NCBI GenBank assembly: GCA_027623585.1 | Contig: JAQBVK010000188.1 | Location: 1-5,034, forward strand | Direction: 5' to 3' | DNA length: 5,034 bases | Source of the DNA: Planctomycetota bacterium | GTDB lineage: Bacteria > Planctomycetota > UBA1135 | Shown: positions 1 to 5,034 of the stretch, one piece after another | Numbering within the stretch: the stretch's first letter is position 1 | How the letters are laid out: every line of letters begins with the position of its first letter | Translations under genes and position numbers: made by a program | Notes under the pieces: model-generated | Databases searched by the model: none | What the model saw: only the letters and a program-made list of their open reading frames with translations | Told to the model about the DNA's origin: nothing

Positions 1-201
1 GCACTGCGCAGGCTGCCCGGAGCCGAATATCGATGCGAGACCTTTGTGGCGCCGCTGAGCTCCGTGGCCAAAGTCACCAAGGAGATGCCCGATGAGTTCC
101 TGGCCGGCGATCACGGCGTGAGCGCCGCTTTCCGGGACTACGCCTTGCCGTTGACCGGGGGGCTCGAGCCGATGGCCGACCTCGCCGCCGTCGGGATCTG
201 A
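1..201 (+). CDS. 6-phosphofructokinase, probably PPi-dependent (C-terminal fragment)
   Basis: This is the last 66 residues of a gene that enters from the left edge and ends at TGA 199-201; the frame is open from base 1. The tail resembles, from memory, the C-terminus of the pyrophosphate-dependent type of phosphofructokinase. A stretch APLSSVAKVTKEMPDEFL (residues 17-34) corresponds to the family's 'PLxEVANVEKKxPxxFI' segment. It is followed by GVSAAFRDYALPLTGG (39-54), matching 'GITxxxRRYLxPLIxG'. Enzymes of this family phosphorylate fructose 6-phosphate to fructose 1,6-bisphosphate in the cytoplasm, with PPi or ATP as donor. The catalytic domain lies outside the window, so neither the donor-specificity residues nor activity can be checked. 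The end is shorter than the family's usual tail. The next gene is 115 bases away and unrelated, so there is no sign of an operon. Confidence 0.62.
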   Translation, partial: ALRRLPGAEYRCETFVAPLSSVAKVTKEMPDEFLAGDHGVSAAFRDYALPLTGGLEPMADLAAVGI

Positions 202-236
202 GCGCCGGCACCTTCACACGAGACTCAAACAATGTA

Positions 237-254
237 CCGCAAAAATATTTGCGG
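237..254. repeat. 18-bp dyad, 7-bp arms, possible operator
   Basis: CCGCAAA at 237-243 and TTTGCGG at 248-254 are perfect inverted arms around AATA. The small spacer and AT-rich centre are typical of a binding site for a dimeric regulator. As an RNA hairpin it has no following T-run, so it is a poor terminator for the upstream gene. No regulator gene is visible in the window, and its role as operator of porin 1 is inference from position. Confidence 0.4.
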
Positions 255-258
255 CCGT

Positions 259-293
259 CGCAGAATTCGCAAACGCGCCACACGGATTCTGCG
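259..293 (+). repeat. Inverted repeat (11-bp stem) just upstream of porin 1
   Basis: CGCAGAATTCG at 259-269 pairs with CGGATTCTGCG at 283-293; ten pairs are Watson-Crick and one is a U-G wobble, with a 13-base loop. The stem ends 23 bases before the ATG at 317. If it is transcribed it would be a leader hairpin of porin 1. It could also be a weak terminator of the upstream phosphofructokinase, although the bases after it are only moderately T-rich. Confidence 0.42.
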
Positions 294-316
294 CGTTCAT
301 TGCAATTAAACCACCC

Positions 317-1468
317 ATGATTACCACGATCATCCTGATGCTCCAGCAAGGAGCGACCCTGGCGCCGGAGGCGCCGCTCAGTCTGCCCTCCAGCTCGGCT
401 TCCGAGAAGACTGTCCAAATTGGCGGCCGGTTGCAGAGCGACTGGACCTTCATCCTCGGCGGGGAGGACACCGAAGCCGCGCTGGGCAGCAGCTTGAGTG
501 ACGGATTCGAGATCCGGCGCGCGCGCCTCGGCGTGTTCGGCGACCTCGCCAGCGAGCTCTCGTACAAGCTCGAAATGGACTTCGCCGGGGACAAGAATGC
601 GTTCACCGACGCTTACCTCGAGTACTCCGGTTCCTCCTGGGGCGACTGGAAGGTCGGCCACTTCAAGGAACCGTTCTCGATCGAGGAATTGACCTCCAGC
701 CGCTTCATCAGCTTCATGGAACGTTCGTCCGCGTCCTCCGCGCTCGCGCCCGGGCGCAACGCGGGGGTGATGCTGAGTGATTCCAACGATTCGATCACCT
801 GGGCCGGCGGCGCGTTTCGGGAAACCGACGATTTCGCCAAGACCAGCGATCAAGCTTGGAGCGGCACGGGGCGCTTCGTGTACCGGCCGTGGTTCGAGGA
901 CAAGGGCCGGAGTTTCGCACACATCGGCGTGGCGGCTTCGATGCGCAGCACCAACGACTCCTACAAAGCGAAGATTCGCCCCGAATCCCGCCTGGGGGTG
1001 GACTACTTCGCGACGCCGACTCTCGCGGCGGATTCGGTCATGCTGCTTGGCATCGAAGCTGCGGCGCAGGAAGGCCCCTTCCACGGCCAGTTCGAATGGA
1101 TCACGGCTGAGGTGAGCGACGACGGGGGCGGAGCCGAGCCGGGCCTCAGCGGTTTCTCGATCCAAGGCGGCTGGTTCCTCACCGGCGAGAGCCGCGGCTA
1201 CAAGACCTCTTCCGCAGCTTGGGACCGCGTCAAGCCGCTGAGCGACGCGCTCGACGGCGGCGGCACGGGCGCCTGGGAAGTGGCGTTGCGCTACTCGTCG
1301 GTGGACATGCAGGAAGCCGGTGCCGGCGCCGATTTCTCAGCGATCAGCGTTGCGCTGAACTGGTACTTGAACGATTACACGCGCGTCATGCTTGACGTGG
1401 TCCGTCCCGAACTTGGCGCGGCCGACGACGTCACCGTGATTGCGCTTCGCGCCGCATTCGATTTTTAG
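317..1468 (+). CDS. OprO/OprP-type (Porin_O_P) outer-membrane porin 1
   Basis: A 383-residue beta-barrel porin of the phosphate-selective porin O/P family (Pfam Porin_O_P). The barrel begins at IGGRLQSDW (35-43), followed by FEIRRARLGVFGDLA (64-78), KLEMDFAG (84-91) and DWKVGHFKEPFSIEELTSS (110-128). The family's late signature is clear: WFLTGESRGY (286-295), GAWEVALRYSSVDM (318-331) and NWYLNDYTRVMLDVVRP (348-364). The chain ends in IALRAAFDF, with the terminal phenylalanine expected of BAM-inserted barrels. Family members pass anions such as phosphate or polyphosphate, but substrate cannot be read here. The ATG at 317 has no Shine-Dalgarno, and the leader it gives (MITTIILMLQQGATLA) is short with no basic residue, so the start is the weak point. 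The frame stays open upstream but offers no ATG, GTG or TTG in the intergenic region. A diverged paralogue follows directly. Confidence 0.88.
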   Translation: MITTIILMLQQGATLAPEAPLSLPSSSASEKTVQIGGRLQSDWTFILGGEDTEAALGSSLSDGFEIRRARLGVFGDLASELSYKLEMDFAGDKNAFTDAYLEYSGSSWGDWKVGHFKEPFSIEELTSSRFISFMERSSASSALAPGRNAGVMLSDSNDSITWAGGAFRETDDFAKTSDQAWSGTGRFVYRPWFEDKGRSFAHIGVAASMRSTNDSYKAKIRPESRLGVDYFATPTLAADSVMLLGIEAAAQEGPFHGQFEWITAEVSDDGGGAEPGLSGFSIQGGWFLTGESRGYKTSSAAWDRVKPLSDALDGGGTGAWEVALRYSSVDMQEAGAGADFSAISVALNWYLNDYTRVMLDVVRPELGAADDVTVIALRAAFDF

Positions 1469-1487
1469 CCTCGAACGGGCTTCGAGG
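1469..1487 (+). repeat. Hairpin directly after the porin 1 stop codon
   Basis: CCTCGAA at 1469-1475 and TTCGAGG at 1481-1487 are perfect inverted arms around CGGGC. The arm starts at the base after the TAG stop (1466-1468). It has no T-run, so on its own it is unlikely to terminate; it may protect the mRNA 3' end or act together with the stronger hairpin at 1531-1554. Confidence 0.45.
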
Positions 1488-1530
1488 AGTCCAAGGACTG
1501 CCGAAATCCATGAGTCTCGCGAAGTGATTC

Positions 1531-1554
1531 AGGACGCTCCTTCGGGAGCGTCCT
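1531..1554 (+). terminator. Perfect 10-bp hairpin with UUCG tetraloop (terminator and/or RBS-masking leader hairpin)
   Basis: AGGACGCTCC (1531-1540) and GGAGCGTCCT (1545-1554) pair without mismatch around TTCG. The loop is closed by C-G, giving the unusually stable C(UUCG)G tetraloop. The bases that follow, GTTGTTG, are a weak T-tract. It lies 62 bases past the porin 1 stop, so intrinsic termination is the default reading. It also touches the next gene: the TTG start of porin 2 is at 1556 and the GGAG in the 3' arm (1545-1548) sits 7 bases before it. Folding would therefore also hide that ribosome site. Confidence 0.65.
1545..1548 (+). promoter_or_regulatory. Candidate Shine-Dalgarno (GGAG) of porin 2 inside the hairpin arm
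   Basis: GGAG ends 7 bases before the TTG at 1556, a normal spacing, and it supports that start. It is entirely within the 3' arm of the UUCG hairpin, so it would be accessible only when the hairpin is open. In-frame upstream codons back to the stop at 1511-1513 include no ATG, GTG or TTG. Confidence 0.4.
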
Positions 1555-1555
1555 G

Positions 1556-2740
1556 TTGTTGTCGCGCGATCTATGCTGTGTCGTGTTCACGCTTCTTCTC
1601 GTCATCGCGCAGCAGCCCGTGCCGCCGCCTCTGGACACTCCAGAATCCCGGGAGCGGTTGCCGGTCAGAATCGGCGGCCGCATTCACGCCGATTGGACCA
1701 CCGCCGGCGGCTCGGCGCTCGACGCGATCGGCGCCGCGCGCGGCGAAGAAGTGGAAACGGGTGGAGAAATTCGTCGCGCGCGCTTGCGGGCGGACTGGCA
1801 ACTCGCTGAAGGACTGCGCTTCCGGGCTGACTTCGACTTCGCGCGCGGCGACGTTCGTCCGCGCGAAGTCGCATTGAGATGGACGCCGGACCCGGGCGCC
1901 GAATGGAAGCTCGGTTTCGCGAAAGTGCCGTTCGGTTTCGAGCGGCTGATCTCGTCGAACGACTTCGACCTCGCGGAAGAATCGGTGGTCGAGCAAGCCG
2001 TTCCCCCCGGTCGACGTACGGGCCTCTTCCACACCTCGTGGACGGAGCAATGGACCGCATCGGGCTCCGCCTACATGGTGAGTGATTCGCGCGCGCAAGT
2101 GGAGCAGGGCTCATGGGGAGCCGCGGCGCGCGGCGTCTGGCGCCCGTGGCGGGATGCGGAGGGCAGTGGCCTGCTGCATTTCGGCGCCGAGTTAGCGTGG
2201 GAAGATCCGGACGGGAGCGCCAGGTTCAGCGCGGACCCCGGGCACCATCCACTCGGCGATTTCCTGGACAGCGGTAAGCTCGCGACCGACGCCTTCGGCC
2301 GCTACGGAGTGGAACTTGCAGCCACTTTCGGCCCGGCCTTCGGCTTGCTCGAAGGCTTCGCGGCGCAGCCCGACGATGCGTCCGGAGGCAGCGCGACGGT
2401 CTCTGGATGGACGCTGTCGGTCGGCAGTTACCTGACCGGGGAGAGCCGCGCCTACGACGACGCCAAAGCCAGTTGGGCGCGCACCATACCCTTGGCTCCC
2501 TTCGATCCTTCCGATCCGAGCTCAGGTCCGGGCGCGTGGGAACTGGTGGCGCGGGTCGGCAGCTTCGACCTGGGCGACGCCGCCGGAGCCGGCGAGCCCG
2601 CGAGCATGGAGGTCTACAGCGTGGGCACGGTCTGGCACTGGACCGCGCATCGGCGCTGGCTGTTCACGCTCTCGCGCATCGACCTCGACGGCTTCGATGA
2701 TGTGTACGCAGCCACGCTTCGCTTCGTGATCGACTGGTAG
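1556..2740 (+). CDS. OprO/OprP-type (Porin_O_P) outer-membrane porin 2
   Basis: A 394-residue paralogue of the preceding porin. The same landmarks appear in the same order: IGGRIHADW (39-47), EIRRARLRADWQLA (71-84), ADFDFARGD (91-99), EWKLGFAKVPFGFERLISS (116-134), PPGRRTGL (150-157), SYLTGESRAY (291-300) and GAWELVARVGSFDL (326-339). It ends in LRFVIDW, with a terminal aromatic. The NWYLN-like strand has drifted to VWHWTAHRRWLF (359-370). A TTG start gives a credible signal peptide: Arg4, a hydrophobic stretch at about 7-17 and a cleavage site near VIA|QQ. TTG at 1559 is a possible alternative. The gene begins one base after the UUCG hairpin, so either read-through or an unrecognised promoter must supply its mRNA. 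It converges with the exporter gene, leaving 6 bases between the stops. Substrate is unknown; the family assignment is firm but rests on fewer identities than for porin 1. Confidence 0.83.
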   Translation: MLSRDLCCVVFTLLLVIAQQPVPPPLDTPESRERLPVRIGGRIHADWTTAGGSALDAIGAARGEEVETGGEIRRARLRADWQLAEGLRFRADFDFARGDVRPREVALRWTPDPGAEWKLGFAKVPFGFERLISSNDFDLAEESVVEQAVPPGRRTGLFHTSWTEQWTASGSAYMVSDSRAQVEQGSWGAAARGVWRPWRDAEGSGLLHFGAELAWEDPDGSARFSADPGHHPLGDFLDSGKLATDAFGRYGVELAATFGPAFGLLEGFAAQPDDASGGSATVSGWTLSVGSYLTGESRAYDDAKASWARTIPLAPFDPSDPSSGPGAWELVARVGSFDLGDAAGAGEPASMEVYSVGTVWHWTAHRRWLFTLSRIDLDGFDDVYAATLRFVIDW

Positions 2741-2746
2741 CCCGAC

Positions 2747-3976
2747 TCACAGAGCCTTGCGCGGCGGCAACGCGACCGATGCCGCGAGGATTCCGGTCAC
2801 GATCGCGATCGCGGACACCGCGACGCGGAACAAGGTCTGCACGCCGGAGAGCGCGTCGCCTTCCATCAGCGCGGTGATGGACAGGAAGCCGGTGCCTCCC
2901 GGCACCAGGATCAGCATGCCGGGCAGCCGCACCAGCATCGAAGGCAAATCGCGCCAACGCGCCCAGGCATGCGCAAAGATTCCGTTCGCGAACGCAGCCA
3001 GGAACAGGCCGCCTTCGAGTCCGATGCGGCCTTCGGCGCCCTTCAGCACGAACCAGGGAACGAATACCGCGGCGACCACCACCGGCAAACGCTTCGCGGG
3101 AGCCTGGAACAGCACCCCGAGAGAGAGGCCGGCGATGACGAGCGTCAAAGGCTCCCACCATCCTGGGAGCGGCACGATCGAGTCCGGAGCCGGAGCCGAA
3201 CCGAAGACGCCTTCGGCGGCGGCGCGCCCGCACGCGACGCCGATGCCGAGCATCATCAAGGTCATCATGGCGTTCGCCATCCGGCCGGTGCCGGACAGTG
3301 GATGGCCCAAGGCGAGTTCGGTGGCAGCGACGGTGATGCTGAAGCCGGGCACCAGCACCACGAGTCCGGCCAAGGTCGCGATGTCGTCCGAAGCGACGAG
3401 CGGGACCGCGAGCGCGGTCGCAGTGGCTGCGACCACCACGCCTCCGAGCGCGACGAAGAGGCGCGAGAGGTTTTCGGCTCGGCGCGTCAGCAGATAGACG
3501 GTGCCGAGCGCGGTGCCCGCGCAGGCGGACAGCAGCATTTCGCGCATGCCGCCTCCATAGAAGAAGGCTGCCGCGAAGGATGCAGCGACGAAACCGAGTG
3601 CGACCAACAGCTGAGGCCACGGCGACCGCTCCTCGAGGGCAAGATCGAGTCGACGGTTGGCTTCGGCCAGATCGATGCGCCGCATCACCGCGTCGTTGAA
3701 GACGCGGTCGAGCGCGATCAGGCGCGCGAAGTGAATTTCGGTGCCGCGCACGCGCTGCAGATAGGCGCGGCCGCCCTCGCCGGGCAAGTCGAAGGCGTAG
3801 AACAGCGCCGAAGGTGTGGTGAAGAAGTCACCGCGCAGGCCGAGCATGGTGGAGAGCGTCTCCAGCACGTCCTCCAGGCGATACGCCGGCGCGCCGTGCC
3901 GGTGCAGCGCTTTGCCGAGTCGCTTCGCGAAGGCGATGCCTTCTTGACGCTCCTGCTCCTCGACGGCCGGGTCCAT
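2747..3976 (-). CDS. ThrE-family threonine/serine exporter (fused two-domain form)
   Basis: A 409-residue inner-membrane protein of the threonine/serine exporter family, which exports small hydroxy amino acids using the proton gradient. The hydrophilic N-terminus carries the family's cytoplasmic region: FAKRLGKALHRHGAPAYRLE (16-35), then ALDRVFNDAVMRRIDLAEA (88-106). About ten hydrophobic segments follow, near 121-140, 147-163, 171-192, 199-215, 232-252, 273-290, 297-312, 320-337, 351-370 and 379-402. The two halves (ThrE and ThrE_2 domains) each carry a VPG motif, LVPGFSIT (208-215) and LVPGGTGFLS (357-366). Many bacteria split these halves into two genes; here they are joined, as in Corynebacterium ThrE, and somewhat shorter. 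The ATG reads from 3976 downwards and has only a weak purine stretch before it. The gene is divergent from an OPT transporter and convergent with porin 2. Real substrate is inferred from the family. Confidence 0.88.
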   Translation of the reverse strand: MDPAVEEQERQEGIAFAKRLGKALHRHGAPAYRLEDVLETLSTMLGLRGDFFTTPSALFYAFDLPGEGGRAYLQRVRGTEIHFARLIALDRVFNDAVMRRIDLAEANRRLDLALEERSPWPQLLVALGFVAASFAAAFFYGGGMREMLLSACAGTALGTVYLLTRRAENLSRLFVALGGVVVAATATALAVPLVASDDIATLAGLVVLVPGFSITVAATELALGHPLSGTGRMANAMMTLMMLGIGVACGRAAAEGVFGSAPAPDSIVPLPGWWEPLTLVIAGLSLGVLFQAPAKRLPVVVAAVFVPWFVLKGAEGRIGLEGGLFLAAFANGIFAHAWARWRDLPSMLVRLPGMLILVPGGTGFLSITALMEGDALSGVQTLFRVAVSAIAIVTGILAASVALPPRKAL

Positions 3977-4017
3977 GGATCTCGCGCGAAAGGTATCAGA
4001 ACCTCTAGACTGACGCC
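3977..4017. promoter_or_regulatory. 41-bp divergent intergenic region between the ThrE-like and OPT genes
   Basis: Both flanking genes start at the edges of this segment, so at least one promoter should lie here or run into a coding region. On the + strand TAGACT (4006-4011) matches four of six -10 positions and sits where a -10 would be if transcription began at the GTG at 4018, which would make the OPT mRNA leaderless. No -35 partner is visible. On the - strand no convincing -10 was found. There is no clear Shine-Dalgarno for either gene. Confidence 0.4.
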
Positions 4018-5034
4018 GTGGACCGCTCCCGTCCGTATCGCGAACTCACGCCCGCCGCCGTCATCGGTGGCGTGCTGCTCGGCGCCGTGCTCAACATGGG
4101 CATTTGCTTCGCAGGGCTGCAGATCGGCTTCACGATCGTCGGGAGCGCGGTGGCGGCGGTGCTCGGCTTCGGCGTGCTGCGCGGAATCCTGCGGGTCGGC
4201 ACGATCCTCGAGGTCAACATCTTCCAGACCGCGGCCAGCGCGGTGAACACCGTGAACGCGGGCGTGATCTTCACGGTGCCGGTGCTGTTCCTGCTCGGCC
4301 TCGAGAGCGAGATCAACGTACCCGCGCTGATCCTCGCGACGATCGCGGGTTCGATGCTCGGCACGGTGATGATCATTCCGCTGCGCAAGCAGATCATCGA
4401 TTACGAGCGCTTGCGCTTTCCCGAGGGCACCGCGGTGGCGGCGATCCTGCGCAGCCCCGGTGCGGGCGTAAAGAAATCGAGGCTGTTGCTCGGCGGCATT
4501 GCGGTATCGGGCGTGGTGACCCTGCTGACCAAGATCAAGAAGGGAGGGGGGGGGACGCTGCTGCCGGAGCACGTGGACCTTGGCGGCTTCTTGCAGGTGC
4601 CTTCGGCCTTCAGCCTGGTGCTCGCCGTAAGCCTGCTCTCGCTGGGCGCCGGCTTCATCGCTGGACGCGGCGGTTTGGTCGTGCTGTACGGCACCCTGCT
4701 GAACTACTGGGTGCTGGTGCCCGCGGCGATCTTGCTCGGATGGCTACCCACGGATCTCCCGCCGGAGATGGCGGGCGTCTACGACGGTTCGCTGGACGCG
4801 ATCCCGCATGGCGATGACGCGGCAGGCTTCATCGCGCGCTTCGGGCGCTTCACCTCACGCCACGTGGGCATCGGCATGATCCTGGGAGGCGCGATCGCTG
4901 GCATCCTGATCGCCCTACCCGCACTGAAGGCCGCTCTCGGGAGTTTGCGGAGCGGTGGTAAGAGCAAGCCGGATGACGAGCGCGAGGAGATGATCGCCCT
5001 ACCCGCACTGAAGGCCGCTCTCGGGAGTTTGCGG
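4018..5034 (+). CDS. OPT-family oligopeptide transporter (N-terminal part, runs off the window)
   Basis: The first 339 residues of an inner-membrane transporter of the oligopeptide transporter (OPT) superfamily, whose members import peptides or metal chelates by proton coupling. Full-length members are about 600-700 residues, so roughly half is present. Evidence is the N-terminal YRELTPAAVIGGVLLGAVLN (7-26), GLQIGFTIVGSAVAA (33-47) and the conserved LEVNIFQTAASAVNTVNAG (64-82). FPEGTAVAAIL (134-144) and LGAGFIAGRGG...GTLLNYWVLVP (209-234) follow. The GTG start is forced, because an in-frame TAG lies at 4006-4008 and the next ATG is codon 27, inside the conserved region. No Shine-Dalgarno is seen. 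Two oddities are a nine-G run encoding glycines 176-179, with the frame consistent on both sides, and a repeat of residues 298-311 at 326-339 that ends exactly at the window edge. Substrate is unassigned. Confidence 0.85.
   Translation, partial: MDRSRPYRELTPAAVIGGVLLGAVLNMGICFAGLQIGFTIVGSAVAAVLGFGVLRGILRVGTILEVNIFQTAASAVNTVNAGVIFTVPVLFLLGLESEINVPALILATIAGSMLGTVMIIPLRKQIIDYERLRFPEGTAVAAILRSPGAGVKKSRLLLGGIAVSGVVTLLTKIKKGGGGTLLPEHVDLGGFLQVPSAFSLVLAVSLLSLGAGFIAGRGGLVVLYGTLLNYWVLVPAAILLGWLPTDLPPEMAGVYDGSLDAIPHGDDAAGFIARFGRFTSRHVGIGMILGGAIAGILIALPALKAALGSLRSGGKSKPDDEREEMIALPALKAALGSLR
4546..4554 (+). repeat. Nine-G homopolymer within the OPT gene
   Basis: Nine consecutive G, preceded by GGGA, fall in codons 176-179 of the transporter in a hydrophilic loop (TKIKKGGGGT). 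The OPT reading frame is intact with nine Gs; one more or one fewer would shift it. Confidence 0.9.
4907..4950 (+). repeat. 44-bp direct repeat, copy 1
   Basis: This copy begins TGATCGCCCTACCC and ends GGGAGTTTGCGG. It is identical to 4991-5034, at an offset of 84 bases (28 codons), so the reading frame is kept. It encodes IALPALKAALGSLR (298-311) at the end of a hydrophobic segment, where it continues the transmembrane stretch naturally. Confidence 0.95.
4991..5034 (+). repeat. 44-bp direct repeat, copy 2, cut by the window end
   Basis: An exact second copy of 4907-4950 that runs to the very last base, so the true repeat may be longer. It follows a charged linker (residues 312-324, ending DDEREE) where OPT proteins would not be expected to repeat the preceding helix end. 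It may be a real tandem duplication of an 84-bp unit or an assembly artefact at a contig end. Confidence 0.93.

Larger units (their letters stand above)
202..316. promoter_or_regulatory. Intergenic region upstream of porin 1, partly AT-rich, likely promoter/leader
   Basis: The 115 bases between the phosphofructokinase stop and the porin start contain AT-rich patches (about 223-250 and 295-312) that stand out from the GC-rich flanks. This is the natural place for the porin promoter. TTCACA at 213-218 resembles a -35 box, but no -10 box lies at the proper distance, so no specific promoter is called. Two inverted repeats lie here and are listed separately. No Shine-Dalgarno sequence precedes the ATG at 317. 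Confidence 0.45.

Noticed and set aside
232..309. A 25-codon plus-strand frame starting MYRKN and rich in arginine, between the phosphofructokinase and porin 1
   Set aside because: It has no Shine-Dalgarno and overlaps both inverted repeats. Its basic composition could be chance and nothing supports translation; conservation in relatives would be needed to revive it.
74..1165. A 363-codon open frame on the minus strand across porin 1
   Set aside because: It lies antisense to a clear porin gene, extends into the phosphofructokinase tail, has no recognisable domain, and has the Arg/Ala/Gly-rich composition typical of high-GC shadow frames.
1510..1527. A five-codon frame (MSLAK) before the UUCG hairpin, considered as a leader peptide for attenuation
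   Set aside because: It has no Shine-Dalgarno, no run of regulatory codons and no alternative hairpin pairing that would make an attenuator.
3991..4004. AGGT-N6-ACCT in the divergent region as an operator
   Set aside because: The arms are only four bases and do not extend, so this is well within chance; the adjacent TCTAGA palindrome is likewise too short to mean anything alone.
2969..4246. A 425-codon open frame on the plus strand across the ThrE-like gene
   Set aside because: It is antisense to an exporter with ten membrane segments and runs into the OPT gene. The product is hydrophilic and rich in Arg, Glu, His and Gly with no motif, as expected for the complement of membrane-protein codons.
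3718..4572. A 284-codon open frame on the minus strand spanning the divergent region
   Set aside because: It overlaps both real genes, would erase the shared intergenic region, and its sequence is a low-complexity His/Arg/Glu/Asp mixture.
1..5034. RNA genes, CRISPR arrays, transposases, phage or defence genes
   Set aside because: Both strands were looked over for tRNA-like folds, regularly spaced repeats and signature proteins, and none was seen; the only long direct repeat is the pair at 4907-4950 and 4991-5034.

Overview
This is a high-GC window from a Gram-negative (two-membrane) bacterium. The evidence for an outer membrane is two consecutive beta-barrel porins of the OprO/OprP type, each ending in an aromatic residue. 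Start codons include GTG and TTG, and canonical Shine-Dalgarno sites are scarce. The sequence does not fix the phylum; a deep-branching uncultured lineage (Planctomycetota, Myxococcota, Gemmatimonadota or similar) would fit, but that is a guess. The window opens and closes inside genes and the last bases repeat an earlier stretch, so it may be a whole short contig.

Layout. Bases 1-201 (+) hold the last 66 codons of a probable PPi-type 6-phosphofructokinase. A 115-base intergenic region follows; it is partly AT-rich and carries a dyad (237-254) and a longer inverted repeat (259-293). Porin 1 lies at 317-1468 (+), followed by two hairpins (1469-1487 and 1531-1554). The second hairpin has a perfect 10-bp stem and a UUCG tetraloop. 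Porin 2 (1556-2740, +), a diverged paralogue of porin 1, starts with TTG one base after that hairpin, and its only visible Shine-Dalgarno lies in the hairpin's 3' arm. Porin 2 converges, with a 6-base gap, on a ThrE-type threonine/serine exporter (2747-3976, -). A 41-base divergent intergenic region separates that gene from an OPT-family oligopeptide transporter (4018 to the window end, +, partial).

How the genes relate. The two porins probably form solute channels in the outer membrane; the family name says phosphate, but the actual substrate cannot be read here. The divergent inner-membrane pair, an OPT importer for peptides (or metal chelates) and an amino acid exporter, could plausibly balance peptide uptake with removal of surplus amino acids; this is inference from context only. 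The phosphofructokinase tail looks like an unrelated neighbour.

No previously undescribed multi-gene system is visible: no RNA gene, CRISPR array, transposase or defence gene was recognised. The points most worth a second look are the hairpin at the porin 2 start, the 44-base direct repeat (period 84) at the window end, and the nine-G run inside the OPT gene.
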